Numbered from the stretch's first letter, positions 8,623 through 17,767 are shown. The stretch is 64,000 nucleotides of DNA from Treponema sp. (GCA_017449265.1 JAFSJW010000039.1:36493-100492); one strand, 5' to 3'. Made by a program: numbers and translations. Notes: a model not told the origin generated them from the letters alone.

Positions 8623-11151
8623 TTAGAACTTTATTTTTAATCCAAGCGACGGAATTGGAATACCGATATTGGAATCAGCTGATTCCTTTATGTCGCTTTT
8701 TTTGCCAGTGTATTTGTTGAACAATTCGTATTTTTTCGGTGAGTAAAGGTTTACGAACACATCCTGAACAGCAATGTAGAACTCCCACTCAGCTTTGCCG
8801 CCATGCGATTTCCATTTTTTTGAAAGTCTCAGGTCAATTGGGCATGAAATATCTGTCCTCAGCGTGTCGCTGTAAAAATAACTTTTTGTGTAACGCTGGA
8901 TTATAGTTCCGTCTTCTGCTTTTGCGGCGTAACAAGCAAGGCTCCCTTCGTCCCTCATTGGAGTTCCTGATGCGATAGTTCCTTTCACAGTGAAAGTCCA
9001 TCCGGTTCCGAAGTGCAGGTTGCTCACAAGATTCAGCGTGTGGAAGCGATGGTAGTTCGGATAATACCATTCGTTAATCGGCTCTCCGAAAATCGTTGAG
9101 TCCGAGTAAGCGTCAGGATTAATCGTTGCGGAATTCTTGAATTTTGTGAAAGTGAATGAGTAGGAAAGGTATCCGTCCCACATTCCGCCTGCCTTTTTTT
9201 CAATCATGGAGTCGATTCCGAAAATATGTCCCTGACCGTCGGTCTTTGCAAAAATTTTTGCGTCCTGATAGTCGCTTTTTGCGTCCGTTTCCGAATATGC
9301 GAAAATTCTTGAAAGATAGTACTTGTAGTAAGTTTCAAGCTTGAAATTCCAGCCGCCGCTCAAAGCAAGGCTTGAGCCAAGAACGACGAACAACGCCCTG
9401 TTCGGATGCTCGTTAAAGTTGTCAAGCCCCATATCTTTCGTAAGGAGCATCGTTTCACGCGGAATCGACACGAAAAGACCTGTTCCCGCAGAAAAGGACA
9501 CTTTGTCGATTTTTCCCATATCACGAAACGGGGTGAAAGTCACGCTTGCTCTCGGGCAAAAATCCGGAAGAAAGTTCATGTTGTAGTCGTCCGATATGTT
9601 CCAGATATTTATGAATTCTCCTCGTATTCCCAGCTCGGACTGAAAAAAATCATTCTCGTTCCCGAATGTCCATGAGGCAAAAAGCGCGCTGTCAAGGATG
9701 CAGTTTCCGTCGGACTCTGTTGAGAATTTTGTCTTTCTGAAAAGCCTTTTTCCGCCTGTCTCAATGTCATTCCAGGCGTTTGACAGCTCCGTAGTTTTTG
9801 ATGTGGCGAATGATTCTTCGATTCCTGCACAAAGATGATTTTTTTCGGAAAGTTCTAGCTCGGTCTCAAATCTTCCCGTAAACAGATGGCTTTTGACCTC
9901 CTCCGCATATTCGGACTCAAGGTCAGAAATTACATAGAATCCGCCTTCCTTCACTTCTGGGTAGACAGAGCTGTACTGCCTTACGAACTCATCCGTGTAT
10001 TTGATTGTTCCGCTCTCTTTGACTTTCTGGCTCATGTCCTCGAACATTCCGTTATATGAAAGGACTCCGTGGAAAAACATTTTGTCGGAGAAAAGATATT
10101 TTATGTTCACTCCGCCCAAAGCCTGGTAAATATCATAATCCATGATTGCCCTTGTCTTAAGTCCGTCATCGTCCTCGGTCTGGTCAATCTTAAGTCCGTC
10201 GCTTCCGAAGAACCCGACTAAAGAAATCAAAAGCTCCGGGAACGGCGTGAAATTTGCTTTTGCGAAAATATCCCGTATGTACGGAGCGCGCTCAATCATG
10301 TCAAGGTCAGAGGCGCACTGCTGGTAGAGCTTTATGAACGGGTCAAGGTAGCTCAGATGCGCTCCGACAAGCATTCCGCCTTTGTCTTTTCCGAACGGAA
10401 TCTGAGCGAACGCATCGGCGCAAGTTGTGGAAAGACCCGCATTCAGATGGAATTTTTCGTAGTCGGGGGTCAAAGTTGTGGCTTCAAGAATTCCTGCGCT
10501 TGCCCGACCGTATTTTGCGGAGAAAACACCGTTCGAGAGTTTTATTGAATCTACGATTGACGGATTGAAAATCGAAAAACCGCCGCCCCAGTGCCATGGA
10601 AAAATCGTGTACATTCCGTCCAGAAGGCATGAAGTTTCGCGCGGGTCTCCGCCTCGTATTGAAGGCTCGCTTCCCCATGCGCCGCTGTACGAAACTCCAG
10701 GTAGTGTGCGCACGGCTGCCATGCAGTCCTCCGCAAGCCCTACCGCTGCCGTTGTGTGCATCTGCTCTTTTGAGACAACTGTAGCAACTCCGGGCTTCTC
10801 CTCTGTTTTTTCAGGAGTTTTCCTGTTTACTACGAGAGCTTCGCCTTCGATTACATCGGCAATGCTCATTGAGATTACGAGCGTTTCGCTTGTTTCTGAG
10901 AAATTGACCGAAACTTCCTTGTACCCCGGGAATGTTGCCCGCACTGTTCCTGAATGAATTGTGTCAGGAAGGCTCAGCTCTGCTTTTCCGTCCTCATCCG
11001 AAATTTCCATAATTTCAGGGGCTGATTCCAGAACGATTTTTGCGCCTTCAAGGGGAATGTCAAGGTCTTTGTCAACTACGAAAATTTTCAGCTCTTCTGC
11101 AGAAAGTAGCGGGGCAGTAAGAGCCAAAAGGAGCAGTATTAATTTTTTCAT
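8623..11151 (-). CDS. TonB-dependent outer-membrane receptor
   Basis: 842 aa from ATG 11151, which follows AGGAAACTG and begins a clear signal peptide (MKKLILLLLALTAPLLSA); a longer open frame upstream has no ribosome site. Domain order: carboxypeptidase-like regulatory beta-sandwich (about 18-110), plug domain (VVSKEQMHTTAAVGLAEDC, SYSGAWGSEPSIRGGDPRE), then a C-terminal beta-barrel ending in the aromatic IPSLGLKIKF. It should import a scarce ligand across the outer membrane using the TonB complex encoded downstream. The ligand is not deducible. Expression is probably repressed by the divergent TetR protein. Confidence 0.9.
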   Translation of the reverse strand: MKKLILLLLALTAPLLSAEELKIFVVDKDLDIPLEGAKIVLESAPEIMEISDEDGKAELSLPDTIHSGTVRATFPGYKEVSVNFSETSETLVISMSIADVIEGEALVVNRKTPEKTEEKPGVATVVSKEQMHTTAAVGLAEDCMAAVRTLPGVSYSGAWGSEPSIRGGDPRETSCLLDGMYTIFPWHWGGGFSIFNPSIVDSIKLSNGVFSAKYGRASAGILEATTLTPDYEKFHLNAGLSTTCADAFAQIPFGKDKGGMLVGAHLSYLDPFIKLYQQCASDLDMIERAPYIRDIFAKANFTPFPELLISLVGFFGSDGLKIDQTEDDDGLKTRAIMDYDIYQALGGVNIKYLFSDKMFFHGVLSYNGMFEDMSQKVKESGTIKYTDEFVRQYSSVYPEVKEGGFYVISDLESEYAEEVKSHLFTGRFETELELSEKNHLCAGIEESFATSKTTELSNAWNDIETGGKRLFRKTKFSTESDGNCILDSALFASWTFGNENDFFQSELGIRGEFINIWNISDDYNMNFLPDFCPRASVTFTPFRDMGKIDKVSFSAGTGLFVSIPRETMLLTKDMGLDNFNEHPNRALFVVLGSSLALSGGWNFKLETYYKYYLSRIFAYSETDAKSDYQDAKIFAKTDGQGHIFGIDSMIEKKAGGMWDGYLSYSFTFTKFKNSATINPDAYSDSTIFGEPINEWYYPNYHRFHTLNLVSNLHFGTGWTFTVKGTIASGTPMRDEGSLACYAAKAEDGTIIQRYTKSYFYSDTLRTDISCPIDLRLSKKWKSHGGKAEWEFYIAVQDVFVNLYSPKKYELFNKYTGKKSDIKESADSNIGIPIPSLGLKIKF

Positions 11152-11181
11152 CAGTTTCCTCACATTTTTAAATAAAACATC

Positions 11182-11225
11182 TGTTATGTAACATAAGTTA
11201 TATAACAGAGCATACTTTATTTCAA
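11182..11225 (-). promoter_or_regulatory. Receptor-operon promoter overlapped by paired operators
   Basis: On the minus strand TTGAAA (11220-11225) and TATAAC (11197-11202) are 17 bp apart. Two 12-mers, TGTTATGTAACA (11182-11193) and AGTTATATAACA (11196-11207), lie at a 14-bp period across and just downstream of the -10. This is the arrangement expected for a repressor that blocks polymerase. Confidence 0.7.
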
Positions 11226-11246
11226 GAGAGCTTTTATATTTTTTGC

Positions 11247-11313
11247 TTGACATTACCATTATCTGATGTATTATTTTTTACAACGATTGTTGTGTAACAT
11301 TGATTATGTAACA
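11247..11313 (+). promoter_or_regulatory. Promoter and paired operators of the TetR gene
   Basis: TTGACA (11247-11252) and TATTAT (11269-11274) are 16 bp apart. Shortly after the -10, covering the likely transcript start and leader, come two 12-mers, TGTTGTGTAACA (11288-11299) and GATTATGTAACA (11302-11313). They match the sites on the receptor side with the same 14-bp period, which suggests autorepression. Confidence 0.7.
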
Positions 11314-11344
11314 ACTTTTTGATTTAACAACGAGGATGATGATT

Positions 11345-11974
11345 ATGCCGCCAAGGGTAAAATTCAATAAAGACGAAATTACGGCCGCCGCCTTGAAACT
11401 TGCGCGAAAGAAAGGTATTGATTCTGTTACAGCCCGTGAAGTGGGGAGCGTTCTGGGCGTGTCTTCCCGCCCGATTTTTACATGGTTTGATTCGATGGGG
11501 CAGCTTAAGCAGGCTGTGTACGAAGCAGCAAAAGAAATCTACAAGGATTATCTGGATAACGGTCTGAAAGAGCGTGTTCCGTTCCTCGGAATCGGAATGT
11601 ATTACCTGAAATTTGCGCGGGAAGAGCCTGAGCTGTACAAGCTGTTGTTCCTCACAAAGCCGAACGGTGTTACTGGCGGGGCTGCGGAAACACTTAAGTT
11701 CTCCCAGGATGCGTTCCGCCAGTCCGTCACAGAAATCTACAATTTGAACGCAACGATGGCGGACAAGTTCATGCGCGATATGTGGTTCATCGTGTATTCT
11801 TTTGCCACTATGATTGTGACTGACGACTGCCCTTACTCTGAGGAGGAAATCAGCTTGATTCTGACAGAAATGGCCCTTTCGATTTGCAAAGGGCTGAAAG
11901 AGATTCCGGGGCTTGCAGACGGCGTGTTTGACCGCGATGCCGTTTTCAATGAGCTTGTGAAAACGACTTTCTGA
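11345..11974 (+). CDS. TetR-family transcriptional regulator (paralogue 2)
   Basis: 209 aa, N-terminal helix-turn-helix (residues 8-50; TARVGS-like turn AREVGSVLGVSSRPIFTWFD) and helical effector domain. It is divergent from the TonB-receptor operon, with four matching operator palindromes in the shared intergenic region, so it probably represses both itself and the transporter. Close paralogue of the gene at 5616 on the other side of the operon. Start 11345 is chosen by alignment with the paralogue and a GAGG about 10 nt upstream; ATG 11336 is possible. Confidence 0.88.
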   Translation: MPPRVKFNKDEITAAALKLARKKGIDSVTAREVGSVLGVSSRPIFTWFDSMGQLKQAVYEAAKEIYKDYLDNGLKERVPFLGIGMYYLKFAREEPELYKLLFLTKPNGVTGGAAETLKFSQDAFRQSVTEIYNLNATMADKFMRDMWFIVYSFATMIVTDDCPYSEEEISLILTEMALSICKGLKEIPGLADGVFDRDAVFNELVKTTF

Positions 11975-11985
11975 TTCGGAAAGCT

Positions 11986-13920
11986 CTATTCCGCATAGAC
12001 TCCGAGAATCCTTACATCCTCTGCCTGCTCTTTGAGCTTTGCCGCAACAGCTTCCGCGTACTCAAACGGAGATTCTGCCCCGCCGAGCGATGCGTCCGTG
12101 TAGAACCAGTACTGCCACGGCTTTCCTGCGATAGGGCGGGACTCAAGGCGGTTCATGCTCAGTCCTGCGTCCTTGAACACGCCGAGCGCATTGTACAACG
12201 CGCCTGCCTCGTTCTTCGTGGAGAACATGAGCGTGACCATGTTCGGCTTTTTGTTGCTCGGAATAAGTTTCTTTGCGAAATGGTTCGCCGCAATGATTAC
12301 GAACCTTGTGTAATTGTTCGGGTTGTTCTCGATTCCTTCTTTTAGGACTTCAAGACCGTAAATCTGCGCGTTCCTAGCGTTTGCCACAGCCGCATTTTCA
12401 GACGAGTTCTTTTTCGCCACGATTGAAGCCCCGGTTGCCGTGGAGATTGAGTCAATCAAGTTCCACTTGTGGCTTTCAAGGAAACGGGAGCTTTGGCTCA
12501 ATGCCTGCGGGTGCGAGTACACATTCTTGATTGTCTGGAGCGTGGCCCCCTTTGGCGCAAGAAGCGAATGTTCGATTTTGAGTGTGATTGCCCCTACGAT
12601 TGAAATGTCTTCGTAGCGCGTAAGATTGTCGTAATTACTGTAAATTGAGCCTGCCGTGCTGTTTTCAATCGGAACCATTCCGTACTCGGCCTTTCCGTCA
12701 ACGACCTGCTGGAAAATCTCCGTGAAAGAGTCCACTTGAACGGCTTCGGCTGCGTTCTCAAAATATTTGATTATAGCCATTTCTGCGTAAGCACCTTTCA
12801 TTCCTGAGAACAGACATCTGGCTTTTGATTGTTCGTGCGCCGCTTCTTTTTCTGAGGCTTTATGACTTTCCTCGGAAGCTGTTTTTATGTGGGCGACTTC
12901 TTTTTTCAGGACAGGCGCAAGTGCCTCGATGTCCCTGATGATTTTCTCAAGCTGGGACGGAAAAAGTGACTGCGGCGCATCGCTCAGGGCTTTTTCTGGG
13001 TTCGGGTGAACATCAAGGATAACTCCGTCGCTTCCGGCCGAGATTGCCGCGAGAGCCATAGGCTCTATCTTGTCCCTCATTCCCAGCGCGGGACTCGGGT
13101 CTGTGATTATCGGAAGATGCGTCATCTCCCGCAAGACAGGAATCGCGCTCAAATCGAGGGTTGTGCGCGTTGCCTGCTCGTAAGTCCTTATTCCGCGCTC
13201 GCACAAAATCACCTTGTCCGTTCCTGATGAAAGAAGGTATTCCGCGCTCATAAGCCATTCCTCAATCGTCGCGGACAGACCTCGCTTAAGAATAACAGGC
13301 TTTCCAAGCTTTCCGAGCTGTTTGAGAAGCTCAAAGTTCTGCATATTTTGCGCGCCAACAATAAGGACATCGATTCCATAATCTTGCATAAGAGGAATAT
13401 GACCTGGCGTTACGATTTCGGTCACGACCGGAAGGGCGTATTTTTCGCCGGCCTCTTTCAGAAACTCAAGCCCTTTTTCGCCAAGCCCTTGGAAAGCGTA
13501 CGGAGATGTGCTCTGGCAGAATGCCTTTGCGCACAGAAGGACGGCTCCGCTTTCGCTTACGGCTTTCGCGCTTTCCATAATCTGCTCCCGGCTTTCCACG
13601 GCAGAAGGACCTGCAATCGTGACGAGCCTGCTTCCTCCGATGCGTATTATCTGCCCAATGCTGTTCGGAATCTCAACGATTGTGTTGTCGTTCTTGAACT
13701 CGCGGCTTGCCATTTTGTACGGTTTTGAGATTGGAATTACGCTTGCGACTCCCGGAAGAATCTCAACTTCGCGCAAATCCATCGCCACTTTTCCGACTGC
13801 CGCAAGAATCGTCGATTCCTCGCCTTTCACTTCGTTCAGTTTGAAGTTTTTTGACTGCAATATTGATTTTATGTTCGATTTCTGATTTTCAGATATGTCT
13901 TTTTTTAGAACGATGACCAT
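11986..13920 (-). CDS. Fusion: DAHP synthase-like domain + prephenate dehydratase + ACT domain
   Basis: 644 aa. Residues 1-340 match the type I DAHP synthase fold with its small N-terminal domain. About 365-555 is prephenate dehydratase (TRFVIIA; PIENSTAGSI; YSHPQALSQ). 560-644 is a phenylalanine-sensing ACT domain (GALYNALGVF, LESRPIAGKPWQYWFY). The dehydratase signature looks intact. The synthase half does not: family AGPCSVE is AGPSAVE (metal Cys lost), KPRTSPY is CQSTSPY, GARN is GAQN, DPSH is DPSP (metal His lost) and EVHP is DVHP. It probably makes phenylpyruvate, with the first domain kept for regulation or structure. Confidence 0.85.
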   Translation of the reverse strand: MVIVLKKDISENQKSNIKSILQSKNFKLNEVKGEESTILAAVGKVAMDLREVEILPGVASVIPISKPYKMASREFKNDNTIVEIPNSIGQIIRIGGSRLVTIAGPSAVESREQIMESAKAVSESGAVLLCAKAFCQSTSPYAFQGLGEKGLEFLKEAGEKYALPVVTEIVTPGHIPLMQDYGIDVLIVGAQNMQNFELLKQLGKLGKPVILKRGLSATIEEWLMSAEYLLSSGTDKVILCERGIRTYEQATRTTLDLSAIPVLREMTHLPIITDPSPALGMRDKIEPMALAAISAGSDGVILDVHPNPEKALSDAPQSLFPSQLEKIIRDIEALAPVLKKEVAHIKTASEESHKASEKEAAHEQSKARCLFSGMKGAYAEMAIIKYFENAAEAVQVDSFTEIFQQVVDGKAEYGMVPIENSTAGSIYSNYDNLTRYEDISIVGAITLKIEHSLLAPKGATLQTIKNVYSHPQALSQSSRFLESHKWNLIDSISTATGASIVAKKNSSENAAVANARNAQIYGLEVLKEGIENNPNNYTRFVIIAANHFAKKLIPSNKKPNMVTLMFSTKNEAGALYNALGVFKDAGLSMNRLESRPIAGKPWQYWFYTDASLGGAESPFEYAEAVAAKLKEQAEDVRILGVYAE

Positions 13921-13922
13921 TT

Positions 13923-14171
13923 TTAAGCCCTTGCTTCGATTCCGTCAAGAATCCCTGAGTAATTTGTGTTCTTTAGCTTGAAAAGAAGGTTTCCCCGCTC
14001 GTCGCTCGTTATTTCGATTCCGGTTTCAATCCATTTGTCACCGACTTTTACTTCAAATGTGTCCCCGAATTCAAGTGATGTGAGAGGTGCGCTGTCATCT
14101 GGGTCAGTAATCCAGAATTTTCCTGAGTTCATGTCAAATACCAGCGAGCCTTCGATTTTTTCTTTTTCCAT
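13923..14171 (-). CDS. DUF5348-like small protein
   Basis: 82 aa from ATG 14171, preceded by AGGA at good spacing; an ATG at 14189 lacks a ribosome site and falls in a repeat. The sequence is a compact set of strands (GSLVFDMNSGKFWI, TFEVKVGDKWIETGIEI, YSGILDGIEA) resembling the DUF5348 beta-barrel-like domain found in bacterial and phage small proteins. Function unknown. It lies 2 nt before the DAHP synthase-dehydratase gene in the same direction, so the two are probably co-translated. Confidence 0.6.
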   Translation of the reverse strand: MEKEKIEGSLVFDMNSGKFWITDPDDSAPLTSLEFGDTFEVKVGDKWIETGIEITSDERGNLLFKLKNTNYSGILDGIEARA

Positions 14172-14188
14172 AATTTTATTTCCTGACA

Positions 14189-14228
14189 TTAGACATATTC
14201 GGAAACATCAGTTTCCCGAACACATCCA
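14189..14228. repeat. Short family-A palindrome
   Basis: TTAGACATATTCGGAAAC then TTTCCCGAACACATCCAT, a slightly decayed copy of the short palindrome seen at 5553. It sits immediately downstream of the nucleotide cyclase stop and before the DUF5348 gene. Confidence 0.75.
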
Positions 14229-14229
14229 T

Positions 14230-16008
14230 TTATTTTGTGTTGAAAGCGATTGCGCCGTCCCAGTTTTCGGGCGGATTCTTTATAAAATCGTCGCACCGCT
14301 GGAGCATGAGCTTTGCTGCCTTGTCGTTTTCGGCGTATGAAAGGGCCTCCGAAAAATATTCCCGCGCAAGGTTCCAGACTCCTTTTTTGTACAAGGCGAA
14401 TCCTTTCGCATACAAATCTTTGTACTCGGCGGGATATGTATTTTCGTCCTTGTCTATTGCGTAAATCGGGACGGCATTTGCTTTTCCTTTTACTTTTACA
14501 TCGTCAAGGTGGCGGTAAACGAATTCGTCAGAGTCGATGTCATTTTTTACGGCCTGGCTTACGAGAATCATCGTTCCGTATGTTTTGGTAAGTCCCTCAA
14601 GGCGCGAAGCAAGGTTTACGCTGTCTCCGATTACGGAGTAGTCCGTCTTGTCGTCCGAGCCGATTGAGCCTACGATTACATCTCCGTAGTGGATTCCGAT
14701 TCCTATGTTGAATTTCATTCCTTCCGGAAGAACAAGGTCTTCAAGAGGGACTGTTGAAAGAGCCTCACGCATTTCGTAAGCTGCCGCCACCGCACGCCTT
14801 GAGTTATCCTCGTAGCTTACGGGCGCGCCGAAAAGTGCCATGATTGCATCGCCTATGAATTTGTCGATTGTGCCGCCGTATTTTTTGATTATAGTGCACA
14901 TCGTAGTAAAATATCTGTTCAAGAACGCGACGATTGTCTCAGGCTTGTTCCGTTCGCTTATGTTCGTGAAAGAGCGGATGTCGCTGAACAAAATGGCAAT
15001 GTCGCGCTTTTCTCCTACGCCGACTTTTGCCTTTGATTCTGCTTCGTTCACAAGCTCGTCTATAATCTGCTCCGGAACAAAGCGGCTGAATGCTTTCCTG
15101 ATGTTGCGCTCGAATTTGAGCTTTCCTTGCATCTTTACGGCTGATTGCAAAATCGTGTTCATCTGCTCCGATGCGTATGCGAACAAATCTAGCTGCCGTG
15201 TGGTGAATGCGCCTTCTTTTACCACATTGATTGTAGCGAACGAAATGCCAAACTTGTCTTTGAGAGGAATCATCTGGTAAGCCGAAAGCGGAATGTCCTC
15301 CGTATGGAATTTCTTAAGGTCGTTTTCGCAAGGAAGCCTTTTTGGAGCGAACTTATCCATGTTCAGCCCCGATATTAAATCCTCAAAGTCGCTTTTACAG
15401 ACTGATATGAAATCTTCTGTTTCTTTTTCAGTAAAATTGTCCCCCGAAATATAGAAGCCTTCCGGTACTCCGTCAATGTTTATGATAAGTGCGCAGGCTG
15501 GAATCTCGCTGAACCACGCCAGCAAGTTAAGGAATATGGAGGCAATATCTTCAATCGATTCGATGTTCTCTATCATCGAGAAGATTGTCTGTAATATTCC
15601 AGTCTTGATGATGTCGTTTTTCTTGGGAATGGCAAGGTTTTTGTCTTTTTTCTCCAAAAGACTTTCCATTTCGGTCACAATCGTTTCATTTGAGAACATG
15701 ATGAAAGCGTCCGCCCCGCATTGCGTAGTGAATTCTTCGTTGAAAATGAAGTCGCTCGTTGCGAACACTCCTACGGGAATGTTTTTGAAGCGCGAGATGC
15801 TTTTTATGAGCCGCACAAGATCGGTGCAGCTCGGGTTCATGTTGCGCGCGTTTATCAGAACTGCATCTGGAAGCGAGTTGTACATAGTCACGAGAAAACG
15901 GATTCCGTTCGTGTCGAACGAAAGCTCTATGTCAGTTTTTTTCGTATTTTCCACAAAAAGTGATTGCGTTGTGACAGACGGCTCAAGGATTAAAATTCGT
16001 TTACTCAT
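14230..16008 (-). CDS. Class III adenylate/guanylate cyclase with receiver-like and GAF-like domains
   Basis: 592 aa, soluble. N-terminal receiver-like fold (RILILEPSVTTQSL; residues 1-120) without a clear phospho-acceptor Asp; a GAF-like region (about 140-320); a catalytic cyclase homology domain (about 345-520) with metal Asp in ILFSDIRSFTNISE, KFIGDAIMALFG, and DYSVIGDSVNLASRLEG; then a TPR-like tail (LYAKGFALYKKGVWNLAREYFSEAL). It makes a cyclic nucleotide, most likely cAMP. Its first codons overlap the end of the CheA-like scaffold gene, which ties the cyclase to that chemosensory cluster as its likely output. Confidence 0.88.
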   Translation of the reverse strand: MSKRILILEPSVTTQSLFVENTKKTDIELSFDTNGIRFLVTMYNSLPDAVLINARNMNPSCTDLVRLIKSISRFKNIPVGVFATSDFIFNEEFTTQCGADAFIMFSNETIVTEMESLLEKKDKNLAIPKKNDIIKTGILQTIFSMIENIESIEDIASIFLNLLAWFSEIPACALIINIDGVPEGFYISGDNFTEKETEDFISVCKSDFEDLISGLNMDKFAPKRLPCENDLKKFHTEDIPLSAYQMIPLKDKFGISFATINVVKEGAFTTRQLDLFAYASEQMNTILQSAVKMQGKLKFERNIRKAFSRFVPEQIIDELVNEAESKAKVGVGEKRDIAILFSDIRSFTNISERNKPETIVAFLNRYFTTMCTIIKKYGGTIDKFIGDAIMALFGAPVSYEDNSRRAVAAAYEMREALSTVPLEDLVLPEGMKFNIGIGIHYGDVIVGSIGSDDKTDYSVIGDSVNLASRLEGLTKTYGTMILVSQAVKNDIDSDEFVYRHLDDVKVKGKANAVPIYAIDKDENTYPAEYKDLYAKGFALYKKGVWNLAREYFSEALSYAENDKAAKLMLQRCDDFIKNPPENWDGAIAFNTK

Positions 16009-17764
16009 TCAACAGCTCCTTTATTTTCTCGATAAGAATGTCTCGTTTGAAGTCGGCTTTGCTCATAAAAAAGTCCGCCCGTGGTATTTCGTTTTCAGAA
16101 ATGGCAATGACAGGCGCGTTCTTTGTGCGCTCCATTCGCCTTATGTTTTCGATGAAAATATCCCCGTTCATTCTAGGCATATCATCGTCACAAAGTATAA
16201 GGTCAACGTGCATTTCCTTGATTTTTGCGAGCGCGTCGATTCCGTCGAACGCCTCTTCAACTGAGTATCCGTTGCTCTCAAGAATTGTATGCTCAATAAG
16301 GCGCGTTGTGTCTGAATCGTCCACGACAAGAATATGGTAAGTCTTCTTTTTTGTAATCGCTTCGAATTTCTTCATGTCGTAGCTTCGGAACGCGAAGAGT
16401 TTTTTCATAATTCCTGGGACTGAGAGAATCGGAATCATGTCGTATTTCTCATCGAACGCAAGCCCGCGCAGAAACTTGAAGTTACTGAATGCGGGCGGCA
16501 TAGGCAGTTTGATTAGGGAGACGAACTTTTGCAGTGAGTCTACGATTATGCCTATTTTCTGGGAAAGACACTCCACGATTATGATTGTGTCCATGACCGA
16601 GTGCTTTTTTGCGGGCTTTCCTGGAAGCAGGGAGGAAAGAGAGTAGACTGGAATTTCCTCACGGTCTTTTTCCGTGCCAAGCTCGTTTTCCTGAATGTAT
16701 ACGATATAGTTCTGGTTCTGCCGCTTCTCGTAGTTAAGCGGAGTCTCTGAGATTACATCCACAACGAACTGAGAAGGAATCAGGTACTTCCTGTCGTTCG
16801 CAAGTACAAAAAATCCGTTGAATTCCTGATGGCTTTCAAGGAAAGAGCTGTCTTTCATAAAGGACATAAGCTGGTCGTGCGTGCGGCGCAGGCTTCCCTG
16901 CAAATTCTGGGCGTCTGCGTCAAGCTGCTTGTAAGATTCTTTCGCGGCTTTTATGTCCCCAATGTACAGCGCGTTTTTCAAAAGTTCCACTTGGTTCATT
17001 ATGATGTAACTTCTTGCTATCATCTCCTCATGGAGATTTATGAGAGATGCTATTTCTGACGAACGAAGCTCTACGGGCGTATCGATAAGCTCTTCTTCAT
17101 CGTGGTTGCTCGTAAGGCGCGCAGGCTCTTTTCCTTTTGTGAACGACTTGTTGCTCAGAAGCTGCATTACATCAAAAATCTCGCCTACGACGGCTTTATC
17201 CAGATAAAGAAGATACGGGTGAATATCGATTGAATGAAGCTCATCAATATTATCTTTTTCTATGAGGACGCACATCTCTGAGATTTTTTCTGCTGTTACG
17301 GCTATTAGGACGCGCACATTGTCCGAAAGCAGGGTCTTTTTGTCTACGATGCTTTTGTATAAATCCTCAAGCCCCTTGTACAGCTTGTATACAGGGGTGA
17401 ATCCGAGCATACGGGAATTGTCTTTCGTGATGCTCAGCACGCGAAGAAGCTCCCTGGGCATCTCGGGCTGTGTTTTTAGGGCATTTACCAGCCATCGTGT
17501 CTCCGAAAGATAATTTCTGAGTACTTGTGATAATTTTATGTTCGGAACGCTTTTTTCGGCATCATCGAACTCTTCCGCAGCTTCAGCGTCTTCCGCCTCT
17601 TCAATGTCCTCAGCGTCCTCGGCTTCTTCTGCTTCTTCGATGTCTTCCGCCTCTTCCGCATCTTCAATATCCTCAGCCTCACTTTCGGAAGCGGGAATTT
17701 CAGCTTTGTTCAGCGCAGGGTCTTTGAGAATATCGTCCGTTTTTGTCTCTTGCGTTTGTATCAT
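16001..17764 (-). CDS. CheA-like scaffold without kinase domain: helical region + CheW + receiver
   Basis: 587 aa. An acidic low-complexity run of ED/EE-A repeats occupies residues 25-70. A long helical part (75-320) resembles CheA Hpt and dimerisation regions (SETRWLVNALKTQ; SSEIASLINLHEEMIARSY). A CheW domain follows (about 325-465), then an intact receiver domain (ILVVDDSDTT, LILCDDDMPRMNG) to the end. No histidine-kinase ATP-binding motifs (no N, G1 or G2 box) are visible. It resembles CheV with a CheA-like front end. It probably bridges receptors, via CheW, to the cyclase encoded immediately downstream. Phosphate source unknown. Confidence 0.8.
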   Translation of the reverse strand: MIQTQETKTDDILKDPALNKAEIPASESEAEDIEDAEEAEDIEEAEEAEDAEDIEEAEDAEAAEEFDDAEKSVPNIKLSQVLRNYLSETRWLVNALKTQPEMPRELLRVLSITKDNSRMLGFTPVYKLYKGLEDLYKSIVDKKTLLSDNVRVLIAVTAEKISEMCVLIEKDNIDELHSIDIHPYLLYLDKAVVGEIFDVMQLLSNKSFTKGKEPARLTSNHDEEELIDTPVELRSSEIASLINLHEEMIARSYIIMNQVELLKNALYIGDIKAAKESYKQLDADAQNLQGSLRRTHDQLMSFMKDSSFLESHQEFNGFFVLANDRKYLIPSQFVVDVISETPLNYEKRQNQNYIVYIQENELGTEKDREEIPVYSLSSLLPGKPAKKHSVMDTIIIVECLSQKIGIIVDSLQKFVSLIKLPMPPAFSNFKFLRGLAFDEKYDMIPILSVPGIMKKLFAFRSYDMKKFEAITKKKTYHILVVDDSDTTRLIEHTILESNGYSVEEAFDGIDALAKIKEMHVDLILCDDDMPRMNGDIFIENIRRMERTKNAPVIAISENEIPRADFFMSKADFKRDILIEKIKELLNE

Positions 17765-17767
17765 TTC

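Noticed and set aside
10478..10957. Plus-strand open frame of 159 codons inside the TonB-receptor gene
   Set aside because: Shadow of the receptor coding strand; the receptor plug domain motifs are read on the other strand.
11975..11990. Possible decayed family-A repeat (TTCGGAAAGCTCTATT) after the second TetR gene
   Set aside because: Only a short partial match; not enough to call a copy.
15476..16264. Long plus-strand open frame (262 codons) opposite the cyclase and scaffold genes
   Set aside because: It is antisense to well-supported conserved domains, has no ribosome site and its translation has no family character.
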